Origin: Candidatus Pantoea haifensis | Lineage (GTDB): Bacteria; Pseudomonadota; Gammaproteobacteria; Enterobacterales; Enterobacteriaceae | Direction: 5' to 3' | DNA: 64,000 nucleotides | Assembly: GCA_018842655.1 (NCBI GenBank) | Contig: JAGTWN010000004.1 | Coordinates: 310,001-374,000, forward strand | Shown here: positions 12,070 to 21,995 of the stretch, piece after piece | Numbering within the stretch: position 1 is the stretch's first letter | Layout: each line of letters starts with the position of its first letter | Position numbers and translations under genes: made by a program | The notes under the pieces: model-generated | Databases searched by the model: none | Told to the model about the DNA's origin: nothing | The model's input: only the letters and a program-made list of their open reading frames with translations

Positions 12070-13836
12070 TTAAAAATTAATTCCAGCTCTAAAATAAAGG
12101 TTGTAGTGATCGATGTTGTTATTTTTTAATGATTTTGGCTTAGTGACTGGCCATCCCGCTGTTAACGATGCAGTAACGAATTGGCTATAAAAATTAACCC
12201 CTATGGCGCTGCCTGACATATAGTCACGTTTGCATTGGTTACTGTTTACAGCACAGTTCCTTTTGGCAAAACCCATATCGAATCCAACAAAAGGAGAAAT
12301 TGAGCGCAGTGAATATTTATAAATATTGACAGGGAAGCTCAGTGTTTGAGAAATATAAGAGGCATTTTCTGCCATGACATTGTCATCTTTATATCCTCTT
12401 ATGGTATATTCATCACCTAAGCTATATCGCGCATCACTTACCAAAATGTCGGGAGAGAATTGAAATCCACTGCTTATGGCATAATTAATAGCAAATCGGC
12501 CATTTTTCGTGGTGTATATATCTTTAAACCAGTTAAGTGTTCCGTTATATTTTTTGTAGTTGAGATCGAAGCCAGCGAGATCGGGATCGTCCTTCCATGC
12601 TGCGCTAAACCACGGAATGCCGAAAGTAACATTGCCATCGATATATAACCAGCCATCGTATATCTGTCCAGTGTAGTTGAGACCGCTATTGAACTGAGCG
12701 TATTTTTTACTGCTAACATTAATTACCGTATTTTCAATTTTGTTTAAATTTTCTCTTCTTTCTGTTTTTACGTAGCCGGAAAATTTACCTGTAGCATTGC
12801 GATAAATAAGGCGACTAATCTTAAGGCTCGTTCTTTTTGAATTCCCATCAGAGGAATAACTACCGAAATTACCTTTGATTTTGCGTTTGTAATATGATTC
12901 ATAATGGTTTATATCAAATAGCCAATAACCCAATGGCATAGAATAGCTTAAGTTTTTCGATTTTTGTCTGTCACGCGAAGCGTCTAAATCATTCCATGCC
13001 TGGAAAAAGCTTATCGTATCATTAAAACCAAACAGATTTTTACCCATAATATTTAACGTATACTGATCCCATCCTGAATCGTGCGTTCCCGAATTGTTTA
13101 ATCCTAAAGATAATGAAAGCGGAAAAAAACCTTGCGTGATAAGGTCAATATTTGAATATCCATCTTTAACGGTCGGGGTGATTTTTAATCCATCTTTTGG
13201 CGAAACACGTAACAAGTTATCGAGAGCCTGATCAACATCCTGAATATTAATTGGTTTTTCTGTCGAAAATGGCATAGCTGAAAATAAGCGTTGTTTATTT
13301 CTCCAGCTCGGCGTATCACCATTAACACTAAATGCGTTTAATTTTCCCCATAATACTGAAAAATGAAGTGTTCCATTTTTTAGATTGCCAGGAATTATCG
13401 TCACTTGGGTTGTGGTGTAACCTTTCGCGATGTAAAAATTATTTAGCTCTACTAATAATTTTAATATTTCATTTTTGCCCATATTTGTATTGATGTACTT
13501 ATTAATAATGGTCGTTCTCTTGGGTGAGAATTCATATTTTTTATCATTATCAACAATTATTTTAGTAATATGGAATTTCAGCTCGCTGTTTTTACCGAGC
13601 TCTTCTAAAAAAATAGCACTTCCCGTTTCCTGTTGTTTTTCTTGAAACTCTTTTTCTCTTTTTAATTCACGAGAAATATTATTTTTTTCACGCTCTCGCT
13701 CTAATAACTCAACTTCACGCTGTGACTGGCTTTGATAGTTATCAAATGCACCCGCTATATCCGCTGCATTTACAGAAGTTGTAATTGATAGCAAACTGAA
13801 TGAAATAAAATGATAAATAATTTTGTTTTTATTCAT
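12070..13836 (-). CDS. TpsB (ShlB/FhaC/HecB family) outer-membrane transporter
   Basis: A 588-residue Omp85-superfamily protein that exports the TpsA partner across the outer membrane. A signal peptide ends near SVNA, followed by a charged helix (residues 30-75, rich in Glu, Arg and Lys) that would plug the pore. Two POTRA domains follow (about 85-240), including NFYIAKGYTTTQVTIIP, and then a C-terminal 16-strand barrel. The family signature appears as SLGDEYTIRGY and the chain ends in Phe (AGINF), as outer-membrane barrels do. The gene is intact and starts just 2 bp after the stop of the fimbrial tip gene, with only a weak GAG ribosome site, suggesting coupled translation. TpsA follows after 18 bp. 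The specific substrate assignment is from position. Confidence 0.92.
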   Translation of the reverse strand: MNKNKIIYHFISFSLLSITTSVNAADIAGAFDNYQSQSQREVELLEREREKNNISRELKREKEFQEKQQETGSAIFLEELGKNSELKFHITKIIVDNDKKYEFSPKRTTIINKYINTNMGKNEILKLLVELNNFYIAKGYTTTQVTIIPGNLKNGTLHFSVLWGKLNAFSVNGDTPSWRNKQRLFSAMPFSTEKPINIQDVDQALDNLLRVSPKDGLKITPTVKDGYSNIDLITQGFFPLSLSLGLNNSGTHDSGWDQYTLNIMGKNLFGFNDTISFFQAWNDLDASRDRQKSKNLSYSMPLGYWLFDINHYESYYKRKIKGNFGSYSSDGNSKRTSLKISRLIYRNATGKFSGYVKTERRENLNKIENTVINVSSKKYAQFNSGLNYTGQIYDGWLYIDGNVTFGIPWFSAAWKDDPDLAGFDLNYKKYNGTLNWFKDIYTTKNGRFAINYAISSGFQFSPDILVSDARYSLGDEYTIRGYKDDNVMAENASYISQTLSFPVNIYKYSLRSISPFVGFDMGFAKRNCAVNSNQCKRDYMSGSAIGVNFYSQFVTASLTAGWPVTKPKSLKNNNIDHYNLYFRAGINF

Positions 13837-13838
13837 AA

Positions 13839-14807
13839 TTAATTCAACTCAAAAGAATAAACCAACGTTGCGTTTATGTTACCTGGTGTTGCTCCCGCGA
13901 GCGGTAAAAGCCTGGCTTCTAATCGCATCAACGAAGAGTCAGTAACTATATTAGTTCCAACATTGTAAGCATTGTTATAAGGAATAAACTGGTTCAGCTT
14001 TAATGGCATGTTATTATTTGTCAGCTTAACAGCCATATTTCTCGCATCATATAAATCGCTGCGTGTGGAAATTATTCCATCTGCATCGGTATAACCGGGT
14101 GGGAGAGTTCCTTCAAATTTAACTTTTACTGCTGTTTCCGTAGGGCAGTTGAGATTGACCGAAAAGTTTTTACTAATTCCCTCAAATCCAGGTCGGCTAA
14201 TTTGGACAAAATTATATTGCCCTAAATCTATCGTTTTATCTTTTTGCTCAACATAGCAAGAATTAGATGTTACATTGACTGCTGTAAATAAACGTATCCG
14301 TAGAAGTTCAAAGTTATCGTTTGCATTAACATTTGATTCGACAATGATACGCGCCATTTCGCCTGAATCAATTACCCCTGAACGTATATCTCCTGTTTTA
14401 ACTAATTCAACTAAAATGCTATCAGCGCCCTGATAACAATTACCTGAGCAGGGAAAAGTGGCTGGGATCCAGGCGACGTCGTTGCGAGACATGGGCCATT
14501 TAATGCGTACACCTATACCAGAAATACTGGTTGTATAGACGTTAGGAAGCGTTGTTTCTGTAGCGTTTGGTATTGTCAGCATACTTTTCAAGCTTGACGC
14601 TACGTTAACGCCACATGAAAAATTCAATTCACCTGTATTAGCGGTAGCTGTAGTAAGTGTATCTCCAATTTTTTCTTTACCTGATATTGTAATATTGGGG
14701 ATATTAATCAAAACAAGCCTCGCTAAACTGCCTGTACACGCAGAATATGCAGGTTTGAACATTAGAAAAAGCACTAAACTCAAAAAAGAAAGGAGAATTT
14801 TTTTCAT
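13839..14807 (-). CDS. Fimbrial tip adhesin / minor fimbrial subunit
   Basis: A 322-residue secreted protein with a clear signal peptide (MKKILLSFLSLVLFLMF to about residue 22, YSACTG). The N-terminal half (about 23-185) contains a Cys pair at FPCSGNC and is probably the receptor-binding lectin-like domain. The C-terminal half (about 190-322) resembles a pilin domain, with Cys residues in NSCYVEQ and NLNCPTE and the terminal beta strand INATLVYSFELN that a chaperone would cap. Two-domain architecture, length and position after the usher match FimH/MrkD-type tip subunits, but I cannot name the ligand. The gene begins 10 bp after the usher stop and ends 2 bp before tpsB. Confidence 0.8.
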   Translation of the reverse strand: MKKILLSFLSLVLFLMFKPAYSACTGSLARLVLINIPNITISGKEKIGDTLTTATANTGELNFSCGVNVASSLKSMLTIPNATETTLPNVYTTSISGIGVRIKWPMSRNDVAWIPATFPCSGNCYQGADSILVELVKTGDIRSGVIDSGEMARIIVESNVNANDNFELLRIRLFTAVNVTSNSCYVEQKDKTIDLGQYNFVQISRPGFEGISKNFSVNLNCPTETAVKVKFEGTLPPGYTDADGIISTRSDLYDARNMAVKLTNNNMPLKLNQFIPYNNAYNVGTNIVTDSSLMRLEARLLPLAGATPGNINATLVYSFELN

Positions 14808-14817
14808 ATAAATCCTT

Positions 14818-17341
14818 TTATGCTTTACACAGCATGGTTTTGACAGAACTTACAGAATCGGCAGCGTTAATATTTTCTGCAGGTGCAATGCTACATCTAT
14901 TTCCCTTTGTCGTTTCGATATTGATAATGGTTTTAGTATTAATGCTGTCCAGTGTTATCATTCCACCCTGACCAACAATACCAATGTTATTGCCATGAGT
15001 GTCATAGGCGATTGAGCCGTAAGGTATGACGTTTTTATTTACATCCATTAGCTGATACATCACGGTATTTATTTTTTTAGCTGTAATGTCAATTTTCAAT
15101 GCTGCATGTTTCGTAGGTACTACTTTATACTCTTGAATATTTACAACTTCTTCGTTACTTGACATCTCATCGAAGTTGAAAGTGACATTGTTATAGATAT
15201 AGGGGGTAAGAGAAGGCAAAATACCGTAACCGTTACTATTGATTTTCTGGCCGGGATAGTTTTCGAGTTTCTCACCAACTAAATCAGGAGCGTGTATGAT
15301 GGCGAAGGTATCACCTAATTGTGCTGAAGCATTTAATCCACCTGAGTGCAGGACAAAACCGCCGCTGCTATATAGGGCTGCACTGTATCCGTTCAAATTT
15401 TGCGTATACGACCCACCCATGGATATTTTGGGTGCGGTGTAACCCATATTCATACCAAATTCTGTATTGTTTTTACTAGATTCACTAAAATAGCCACCGT
15501 ATGAAAGAATGTTTTCTTTGCCGGTAGAACCATTAAGGCCAACCCTTATATTTGAAGACTGGCTATTAAAGCTGGCGGTGGTGTTTAAATAGGGCTTGTC
15601 ACCATTTCTTGTGCCGAAAGGTACAGAGAAGGAGAGGTAAACAGTATTATCGATGTTACCGTTGATATTGAAGGTTCGCGACAGGGCGAGGCTGTAGTTG
15701 AGACTTCTATAACCATTGTTGTATCCAAGTTGATAAGTGGATTGATTAGACGTAGCATTATTCGTTCCGCTCCAGACTTGTCCCCAGATACCGTTAACAT
15801 AAAAACTTCCCCAATTATCTGAAAGCTGCTGGGTGATGCTGGCTTCAATACGATTTTTAAACCGATTTCTTATCGTGCCACTTTTCCCTTGTTTCTCTAA
15901 ATCAAACTGACGTGCGGCATCGCCCACTGTATAAAAATCTGAACTGGCGTAGCGATAGCCAATAACACCAAAGTTGGTTTTAGTCTCTTCAAGATACTTA
16001 GAGTAGGTAATTCTAAACGCCATTTTGCAAAGGGAATCACAAGCCTGCATACCTTTGGCATTGTAAAATGATCGTTGAATATCAAAACCAAACGCACCTA
16101 TAGGGGTATTCAATGCTGTTCCTGCAAGTAACGAGTGATATTTGATCTCTGGTGAAGCCTGCAGGCCGCTATATAAAGTGAATAAGCTATTTAAACCCTG
16201 TTGCCAGGTAAATTCACCAATGAAAGGTTTGATATGCAGGCTGGAATCTCGAAGCAGTCCTGCATTAACAGCAAATTTCTTATAACCTGGTCGCAATAAA
16301 CCGGGTACTGAGCTGTTGGGTACGCTGTAAGTTTGGGTCGCCCCATTCGCTTCCTTTATGGTGACATTCAAATCACCACCAAAACCGGTGGAGTAAAGAT
16401 CCTCAATAATAAACTCGCCTGCGGGAACGGTACGCTCATAGAGCACATTCCCGCCTTGTTTGACGGTAACAAGGGCATTGCTGTTAGCATAACCTCGGAC
16501 GACAGGAGCAAAGCCACGCATAGATCCGGGTAACATCTGCTCATCCGTTGCTAACTTGATACCGCGCAGATTCGTTGTATTGAACAACTCCCCTGAAGTA
16601 TTCAAATCACCGATGAGCAAATTCGCTTGCAAGGGCGCAATAGCGCGTTCGGCATAAGCTTGCAGATGCGAAAAGTCATTACCATTATTGTCATCGAAAT
16701 TCCAGCTATCGAACGTGTTAAAGCGCCACGCGCCTAACCGCATCGTTGTTTGAATGTTCGCATACGCATATTGCGCAGAGGTATTATTCCTGAATGCTGT
16801 CTGGCTACCGCTAAGATTATATTTAACCGATAACGCATCGGTACCTTCATCCCACATTTTTGGGCTGACGTAATCTTTAGGTAGGTTATTCAGTAAAGCG
16901 TCAGCAATACTAATTTATAACGATTCATCGTCATAATTATATTTTTCTGACAGGCCGGTTAAGGTGTCATTTATGAAATAGCATTCATTTTTTTCCATTC
17001 GACGGGAATGATTTCGTCTTTAAGGTTGCTCCCAAGTAAAATATTACCAGGAATACATGCTTCAAGTTTGTTTTTACCGGTGTCTTCTAATCTAATATCA
17101 AAAATGCCAACTTTTTTATCGTTTATCAGTACGTCTAATTTATATGTCCCTGGTGTAACTTGATTGTTGGCAATAATGTTAAAGTCGATGTGTGAATCAT
17201 CAAAATAGAGAAAGCGGTTGCTGAATTTGGCATTGTCATTTGTGCTTTCTTCTTTCTCAGATGCAGTAGATGCGTTCCCGTTTATGCTGTTAATGAAAAA
17301 TATACAGCAAGCAACGCCAATGCTTTTTTTATAGTTTTCAT
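14818..17341 (-). pseudogene. Fimbrial outer-membrane usher (two frameshifts and one in-frame stop)
   Basis: Reconstructed usher of about 841 residues. The likely start at 17341 gives the signal peptide MKTIKKALALLAVYF. A T5 run on the coding strand (17296-17300) loses one base, after which the frame reads NGNASTASEKE, then the plug-proximal N-domain (FLYFDDSHIDFNI, PGTYKLDVLINDKKVG). A second one-base loss at an A7 run (16988-16994) follows VEWKK. The frame then runs through NDTLTGLSEKYNYDD to a TAA at 16915-16917 and on in the same frame into ISIADALLNNLPKDYV and the barrel starting at MWDEGTDALSVKYNLSG. The large open part contains MLPGSMRGFAPVVRGYA and later the C-terminal domain. The frameshifts look technical. 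The in-frame stop, probably from AAA, may be real, in which case no fimbria is assembled. Confidence 0.85.
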
Positions 17342-17415
17342 AATTAATTCTACTTAATTCCATTGATTGAAATGGACATTGATGCTGGTGATATAACTGT
17401 TCCGTAATTAAAGAA

Positions 17416-18140
17416 TTACAATTGGTATTGCTGGTGAACAATTGCACCAATATCTGTAATAAATTTGTAATTAAGGTTGTTTAAGTCGGTAGGCGGTGCA
17501 GTTATTTTGAATGATTCTTCTGAAAAAGGTTTAACCATTCCGCCAGTTAATGCCGATTTCGTCTCTTCTTTACCTAGCCAGATTTTTGTAAAAGAAACAT
17601 GAAAGGGTGACGCATTTTTTGCGGTTAAAGTATATCCTGATGAGGTTTTTTCAGTTCCCATTTCAGGTTTTGCCCTGCTTCCAGGGGCGTACCCTTTAAA
17701 CCAGCCGGTCTGTAAAACAATTTAAGTCGCATACGAAAGGCCAGTTTCAGCTTTGTCGCTGCATCGTCTGACCGGGCTTTATTTTCACCAGGTATTTCGA
17801 GTGCGTTAAACCAAATCAATGATTCTCTGTCAGTAGCATAGCGTTGTTTCGATTCGGGTAAGGGAATAATGCGAAATGATTTAGTTTTATTCCCTGAAAT
17901 TTTTGCTATTGGGGGCTGAATAACAAAAGGTAAATTTTCTTTTATCGTAAGAGACTCATTTTTTTCATCAATCCAAAGTTGCACCATTGCCGCCTGGGGA
18001 TCCAGGTTTGATATTTTTAAGGTTTTTGGCGTGTCTGGATGAACGATGATTCGGGTTCCCTGAATCTGTATTCCTGCAAATGCGTGAAATGATAAAATCG
18101 TGCTTATAAAAAGGACAGCTGATGCAATTTTCATTTTCAA
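17416..18140 (-). CDS. Periplasmic fimbrial chaperone, PapD/FimC family (frameshifted)
   Basis: Reconstructed at 241 residues, the usual size. Signal peptide MKMKIASAVLFISTILSFHA, cleavage near AFAG. The first immunoglobulin-like domain carries TRIIVHPDTPKTLKISN and the conserved segment DRESLIWFNALEIPG. KLAFRMRLKLFYRPAGL leads into the second domain. The open frame ends early at an A6 run on the coding strand (17646-17651). Adding one A joins NLKWEL directly to TSSGYTLTAKNASPFHVS and the rest of domain two. It lies 47 bp after the pilin gene and 74 bp before the usher start. It would donate a G1 strand to subunits and deliver them to the usher. Confidence 0.9.
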
Positions 18141-18187
18141 CCCTGTGAATTTTATAATAGAGAAAGGGAGGGGCTCCTCCCTTAAAA

Positions 18188-18771
18188 TTAGTTATATTCT
18201 ATGTCGTAACCCAGGGTTGATAAGACTTTACCTGGGGTGGCTGCGGCGGTGGCAAAATATTGCGCAGAATAATCAAATTGTGCTGCGTTATTGGCGATGG
18301 TGACTTCTTGGTGTTTTTCTGTTGCGGCGTTGTTAAGGTTAATAGGAGATTTATCTTTATTTAGTAGACGGATTTGTGCGTTATTAGCCTTTTCGACGAC
18401 TTCAATATTGGTAAGGTTACCGTTAACGGAATCAATCGGAGTCGCTGCAAGGGCTTTAAAGCGTACATTGGCGACAATGTCATTCGCACAATTGGCGCCG
18501 GAAAGCTTAATAAAAAAATCTGTTGTGCCTGCAGTCTTACCCGCAGAGTCAAGTTGTGTCGGCGAAACCATTGGTAAACGTACAGTAAAATCTGCTGATG
18601 TTCCTGATGGATTATTAATATCGCCACCCGTGATAATACAAGTTGCATCGCTCACGATACCTGTAAAGGTAATTGTCCCCCCTTCCTGAACAGTCGTTGC
18701 GGCACTTACACCTGCCGTTTGAATGAATGCTGCTGTACAAAAAATAAGTGCTAATTTTTTCTTTTACACAT
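18188..18771 (-). CDS. Major fimbrial subunit (type 1 pilin family; frameshifted in the signal peptide)
   Basis: The mature pilin is open from MSDATCIITGGDINN to the stop, and the same frame continues upstream through TTVQEGGTITFTGIV and a hydrophobic leader LALIFCTAAFIQTAG. The only well-placed start is the ATG at 18771, six bases behind a perfect AAGGAG. It joins the frame if one A is added to the A6 run (18755-18760), giving MCKRKKLALIF. The result is 194 residues, typical for a pilin, with the two family cysteines (ATCIITG and GANCANDI) and the C-terminal donor-strand pattern STLGYDIEYN. As first gene of the six-gene minus-strand locus it is probably the most strongly expressed. Confidence 0.88.
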
Positions 18772-19284
18772 ATACAACTCCTTTTGGTTAGAAATGCCAA
18801 TAATGTTTCAGCAGATAAATTACGACCTGAGATTATTATGTGAAGGAAAGACAGGTGTGCCAAGAGATTATGTGTTGATATAAGATCTTTGAAATGAGAT
18901 ACGGGGAATTTAAACTTCTTATTCAATATATAAGAATTAATTTATTATATATCAATAAGTTAGATGGCTTGTAAATTTGGATTTTAACCGGCCTGCTTGT
19001 TATCAGATAATTAATAATCTTACTAAATAAGAGATTTGTAATATATAACTGCTCATTTGAGTTATAGCGTTTAACACATTCGCTTTACATTTTCCCTTCA
19101 TGATTAGGTTGGCATTGGTGCGATTACCTGATTTGTGAGTGATATATTTCCGGCTGTTATCAGGTGAGAGCGTTGACACGTTTGTTATGAAGAATACAAT
19201 TTTTTACAGCCTGACGATGTGAAAAAAGAAGGGATTTAAATTAATCAAAATGAAAATTTTAATGAGAGGCATTTTACAGGTGTA
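18772..19284 (-). promoter_or_regulatory. AT-rich upstream region of the adhesin operon
   Basis: About 510 bp between the pilin start and the gltA terminator contain no credible gene. An imperfect inverted repeat, CTTATTCAATATATAA (18918-18933) facing TTATATATCAATAAG (18945-18959), lies about 150 bp upstream of the pilin start. The very low GC fits a long, silencer-bound (H-NS-type) control region. I see no recombinase gene or long flanking repeats of an invertible switch. Confidence 0.5.
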
Positions 19285-19326
19285 ATAAAAAAGGCATTAA
19301 GCGTTTTCATCGTCGCTTAATGCCTT
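19285..19326 (-). terminator. gltA rho-independent terminator
   Basis: A 13-bp perfect stem, AAGGCATTAAGCG (19291-19303) with its complement at 19314-19326, is followed on the minus strand by a run of T. It lies 24 bp after the gltA stop. Confidence 0.88.
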
Positions 19327-19349
19327 AGTAATTGTGCCTGTTTATGCAA

Positions 19350-20633
19350 TTAATTATTTAAATGAGATGTAAAAGGACGTTCTTCATAACCGGTATAGAG
19401 CTGACGTGGGCGGGCAATCTTCATGCCTTCGTCGTGCATCTCTTTCCAGTGAGCGATCCAGCCAACGGTACGCGCCATTGCGAAGATAACGGTAAACATT
19501 GACGACGGAATGCCCATCGCTTTCAAAATGATACCCGAATAGAAGTCTACGTTTGGATAGAGTTTGCGCTCGATGAAATACGGGTCATTCAGCGCGATAT
19601 GCTCTAACTCCATCGCAACTTCCAGCAGGTCATCCTTCATGCCCAGCTCTTTCAGTACTTCATGACAGGTTTCACGCATTACAGTGGCGCGTGGATCATA
19701 GTTTTTGTAAACACGATGACCAAAGCCCATCAAGCGGAAAGAGTCGTTTTTGTCTTTCGCACGACGCACAAACTCAGGAATGTGCTCAACCGTACTAATC
19801 TCTTCCAGCATACGCAGGCAGGCTTCATTAGCACCGCCGTGTGCCGGTCCCCACAGCGAGGCAATGCCTGCCGCAATACAGGCAAATGGATTCGCACCGG
19901 AAGAACCCGCGGTACGCACAGTAGAGGTTGAGGCATTTTGCTCGTGGTCAGCGTGCAGAATCAGAATGCGATCCATGGCGCGCTCCAGCACCGGATTCAC
20001 CTTGTACTCTTCACAAGGTGTAGCAAACATCATGTGCAGGAAGTTACCGGCATAGGACAAGTCGTTGCGCGGATAAACAAAAGGTTGACCGATCGAGTAT
20101 TTGTAACACATTGCCGCCATTGTTGGCATTTTCGACAGCAAGCGGAACGCGGCGATTTCACGATGGCGTTCAATATTGACATCCAGCGAATCGTGATAAA
20201 ACGCAGCCAGTGCGCCAGTTACGCCGCACATAACCGCCATAGGATGCGAATCGCGACGGAAACCGTGGAACAGGCGGGTAATCTGCTCATGAATCATAGT
20301 ATGACGCGTTACCGTTACCCGAAACGCTTCAAACTGTTCTTTGGTTGGTGCTTCGCCGTTCAACAGGATGTAACACACTTCCAGATAGTTAGAGTGGGTT
20401 GCCAGTTGATCGATAGGAAAACCGCGGTGCAGCAGAATACCTTCATCGCCATCAATAAAGGTGATTTTAGATTCGCAGGACGCTGTAGAAGTAAAGCCGG
20501 GATCGAAGGTAAACAGGCCTTTAGAGCCAAGGGCGCGGACATCAACTACATCCTGGCCCAGCGTGCCTTTTAGCACATCCAGTTCAACAGGCGTATCGTC
20601 TTGTAGGGTTAGCGTCACTTTTTTATCTGTCAT
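19350..20633 (-). CDS. gltA: Type II citrate synthase
   Basis: Condenses acetyl-CoA and oxaloacetate to citrate, the first step of the TCA cycle, as an NADH-inhibited hexamer in Gram-negative bacteria. The 427-residue product from [13 protein letters not shown] has the E. coli length. An in-frame ATG four codons upstream is possible but not supported by family alignment. Catalytic residues are visible: the His of [11 protein letters not shown], the His of [15 protein letters not shown] and the Asp of PNVDFYSG. It is transcribed away from sdhC, with about 630 bp of shared control region, as in E. coli. The gene has no lesion. Confidence 0.97.
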   Translation of the reverse strand: MTDKKVTLTLQDDTPVELDVLKGTLGQDVVDVRALGSKGLFTFDPGFTSTASCESKITFIDGDEGILLHRGFPIDQLATHSNYLEVCYILLNGEAPTKEQFEAFRVTVTRHTMIHEQITRLFHGFRRDSHPMAVMCGVTGALAAFYHDSLDVNIERHREIAAFRLLSKMPTMAAMCYKYSIGQPFVYPRNDLSYAGNFLHMMFATPCEEYKVNPVLERAMDRILILHADHEQNASTSTVRTAGSSGANPFACIAAGIASLWGPAHGGANEACLRMLEEISTVEHIPEFVRRAKDKNDSFRLMGFGHRVYKNYDPRATVMRETCHEVLKELGMKDDLLEVAMELEHIALNDPYFIERKLYPNVDFYSGIILKAMGIPSSMFTVIFAMARTVGWIAHWKEMHDEGMKIARPRQLYTGYEERPFTSHLNN

Positions 20634-21267
20634 TTTCGTCTCCATAGCGCCTTATGTAGGTAAGGATCTTTAGACACCTAAAACACGTTCATGTTGCGGT
20701 TTGGCAAAACTTCACAAATTCACTCTGCGTTAACAATCGGGGCAGGGTACAGAGTGAGAGGCGCATATTAAAACAGGCACCGTAAAGCCATGACATGCTG
20801 TATATCGCGGTTGTTAAAGATCCGGTCTGGACATAACTTCTTGGTAACCAATAACCTGATGCTTGTTGGGGCTCACGCTCGCAATGTTACATAACTTGAG
20901 CTTAGGGGAAAGTGTATCCCCATAACTTTTGTGCATCATAGGGGTTTGTAGCGATAGTTTGTAACTGAATTGTTGAACTATTGTCAAATCAGATAATTAA
21001 ATTTGTATCATTTGTGAAAATCGTGAGTAAGATCACTGTTCGGCCGAAATGTTCCCAAAGAGTTTGTAGGGGAATTGTAATCAGAATGTGATCCTCCTAT
21101 ACTTCGCCAAGGTCTCCGGAATTCCCTGACACCAGGAGCCACCCAGCGTTTCTACCGCGTCAATTAACACTGGATGTTGCTGTTTTGGTGACGGTTAAAG
21201 TCTGAACACGAAGAGTGATTCGACTCCGCCTCAGGACCGGAGGAAGCAAAATATAAAAAAGAGCTGT
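20634..21267. promoter_or_regulatory. gltA-sdhC divergent control region
   Basis: No gene is visible in these 634 bp. A near-consensus CRP site, CGTGA-N6-TCACT, lies at 21022-21037. A good sigma-70 promoter for sdh, TTGTAA (21075-21080), 17 bp, TATACT (21098-21103), follows and leaves a leader of roughly 160 nt before sdhC. In E. coli this region integrates CRP, ArcA and other signals for both operons. Only the CRP and promoter matches were judged by eye here. Confidence 0.65.
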
Positions 21268-21654
21268 GTGGGCAAAACCGTGAAAAAACAAAGACCTGTC
21301 AACTTGGATCTCTCGACGATCCGGTTTCCCGTTACTGCAATATCGTCCATTCTTCACCGCGTTACCGGCGTGATCACACTCGTTGCCCTCGCTATCCTGT
21401 TGTGGTTACTGGGCCTCTCTCTCTCCCCGGAAGGTTTTCAATACGCTGCAACCATCATGGATGGCTTCTTCGCGAAGTTCATTATGTGGGGCATTTTGAC
21501 GGCGTTGGCTTTCCATACGGTAGGCGGGATTCGTCATATGTTGATGGATTTTGGTTATCTGGCTGAGACCCTGCAAGTCGGTAAACGTTCTGCGCATGTG
21601 ACGTTTGTTATTACTGTCGTGCTTTCAATTTTGGCTGGAGTTCTCGTATGGTAA
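21268..21654 (+). CDS. sdhC: Succinate dehydrogenase cytochrome b556 subunit
   Basis: A 128-residue inner-membrane anchor of complex II. It has the family N-terminus [17 protein letters not shown], three transmembrane helices (about 30-50, 65-85 and 107-127) and the haem-ligand region [17 protein letters not shown]. The start is a GTG. The one at 21268 (MGKTVKKQ) is preferred because it matches the usual length, while a second GTG at 21280 is an alternative. It overlaps sdhD by 7 bp, so the two anchors are translated together. Confidence 0.95.
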   Translation: MGKTVKKQRPVNLDLSTIRFPVTAISSILHRVTGVITLVALAILLWLLGLSLSPEGFQYAATIMDGFFAKFIMWGILTALAFHTVGGIRHMLMDFGYLAETLQVGKRSAHVTFVITVVLSILAGVLVW

Positions 21655-21995
21655 GCAATGCATCCTCGTTGGGCCGCAACGGTATTCAGGACTGGCTGCT
21701 GCTGCGCGCTACTGCAATTCTCATTACGCTTTACATTGTCTACCTGCTGGGTTTTGTGTTGATGACTGACACGCTGACGTATGACATCTGGCGTGGTTTT
21801 TTCGCATCAAACTTCACCAAAGTATTTACCTTGCTGACGCTTTTTTCCACGCTAATCCACGGTTGGATTGGTATGTGGCAGGTGTTAACTGACTACGTCA
21901 AATCTCTGGCGATGCGTCTGGTTTTGCAAATGGTAATCGTGGTAGCACTGTTGTCCTATGCGATTTATGGATTTGTTGTGGTGTGGGGTGTGTAA
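21648..21995 (+). CDS. sdhD: Succinate dehydrogenase membrane anchor subunit
   Basis: A 115-residue partner of SdhC with three transmembrane helices (about 20-38, 55-77 and 88-110). The segment [20 protein letters not shown] contains the haem His and the Tyr of the quinone site. Translation starts inside the end of sdhC, and the stop is immediately followed by the sdhA ATG with no spacer. Confidence 0.95.
   Translation: MVSNASSLGRNGIQDWLLLRATAILITLYIVYLLGFVLMTDTLTYDIWRGFFASNFTKVFTLLTLFSTLIHGWIGMWQVLTDYVKSLAMRLVLQMVIVVALLSYAIYGFVVVWGV

Noticed and set aside
18615-18926. A 103-codon frame covering the pilin leader
   Set aside because: It uses the wrong frame: the pilin signal peptide, ribosome site and mature region fit a single-base correction instead.
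18772-19284. Invertible promoter switch for the fimbriae
   Set aside because: No recombinase gene is nearby and the inverted repeats are only 11 bp apart, too close for a promoter-carrying invertible element.
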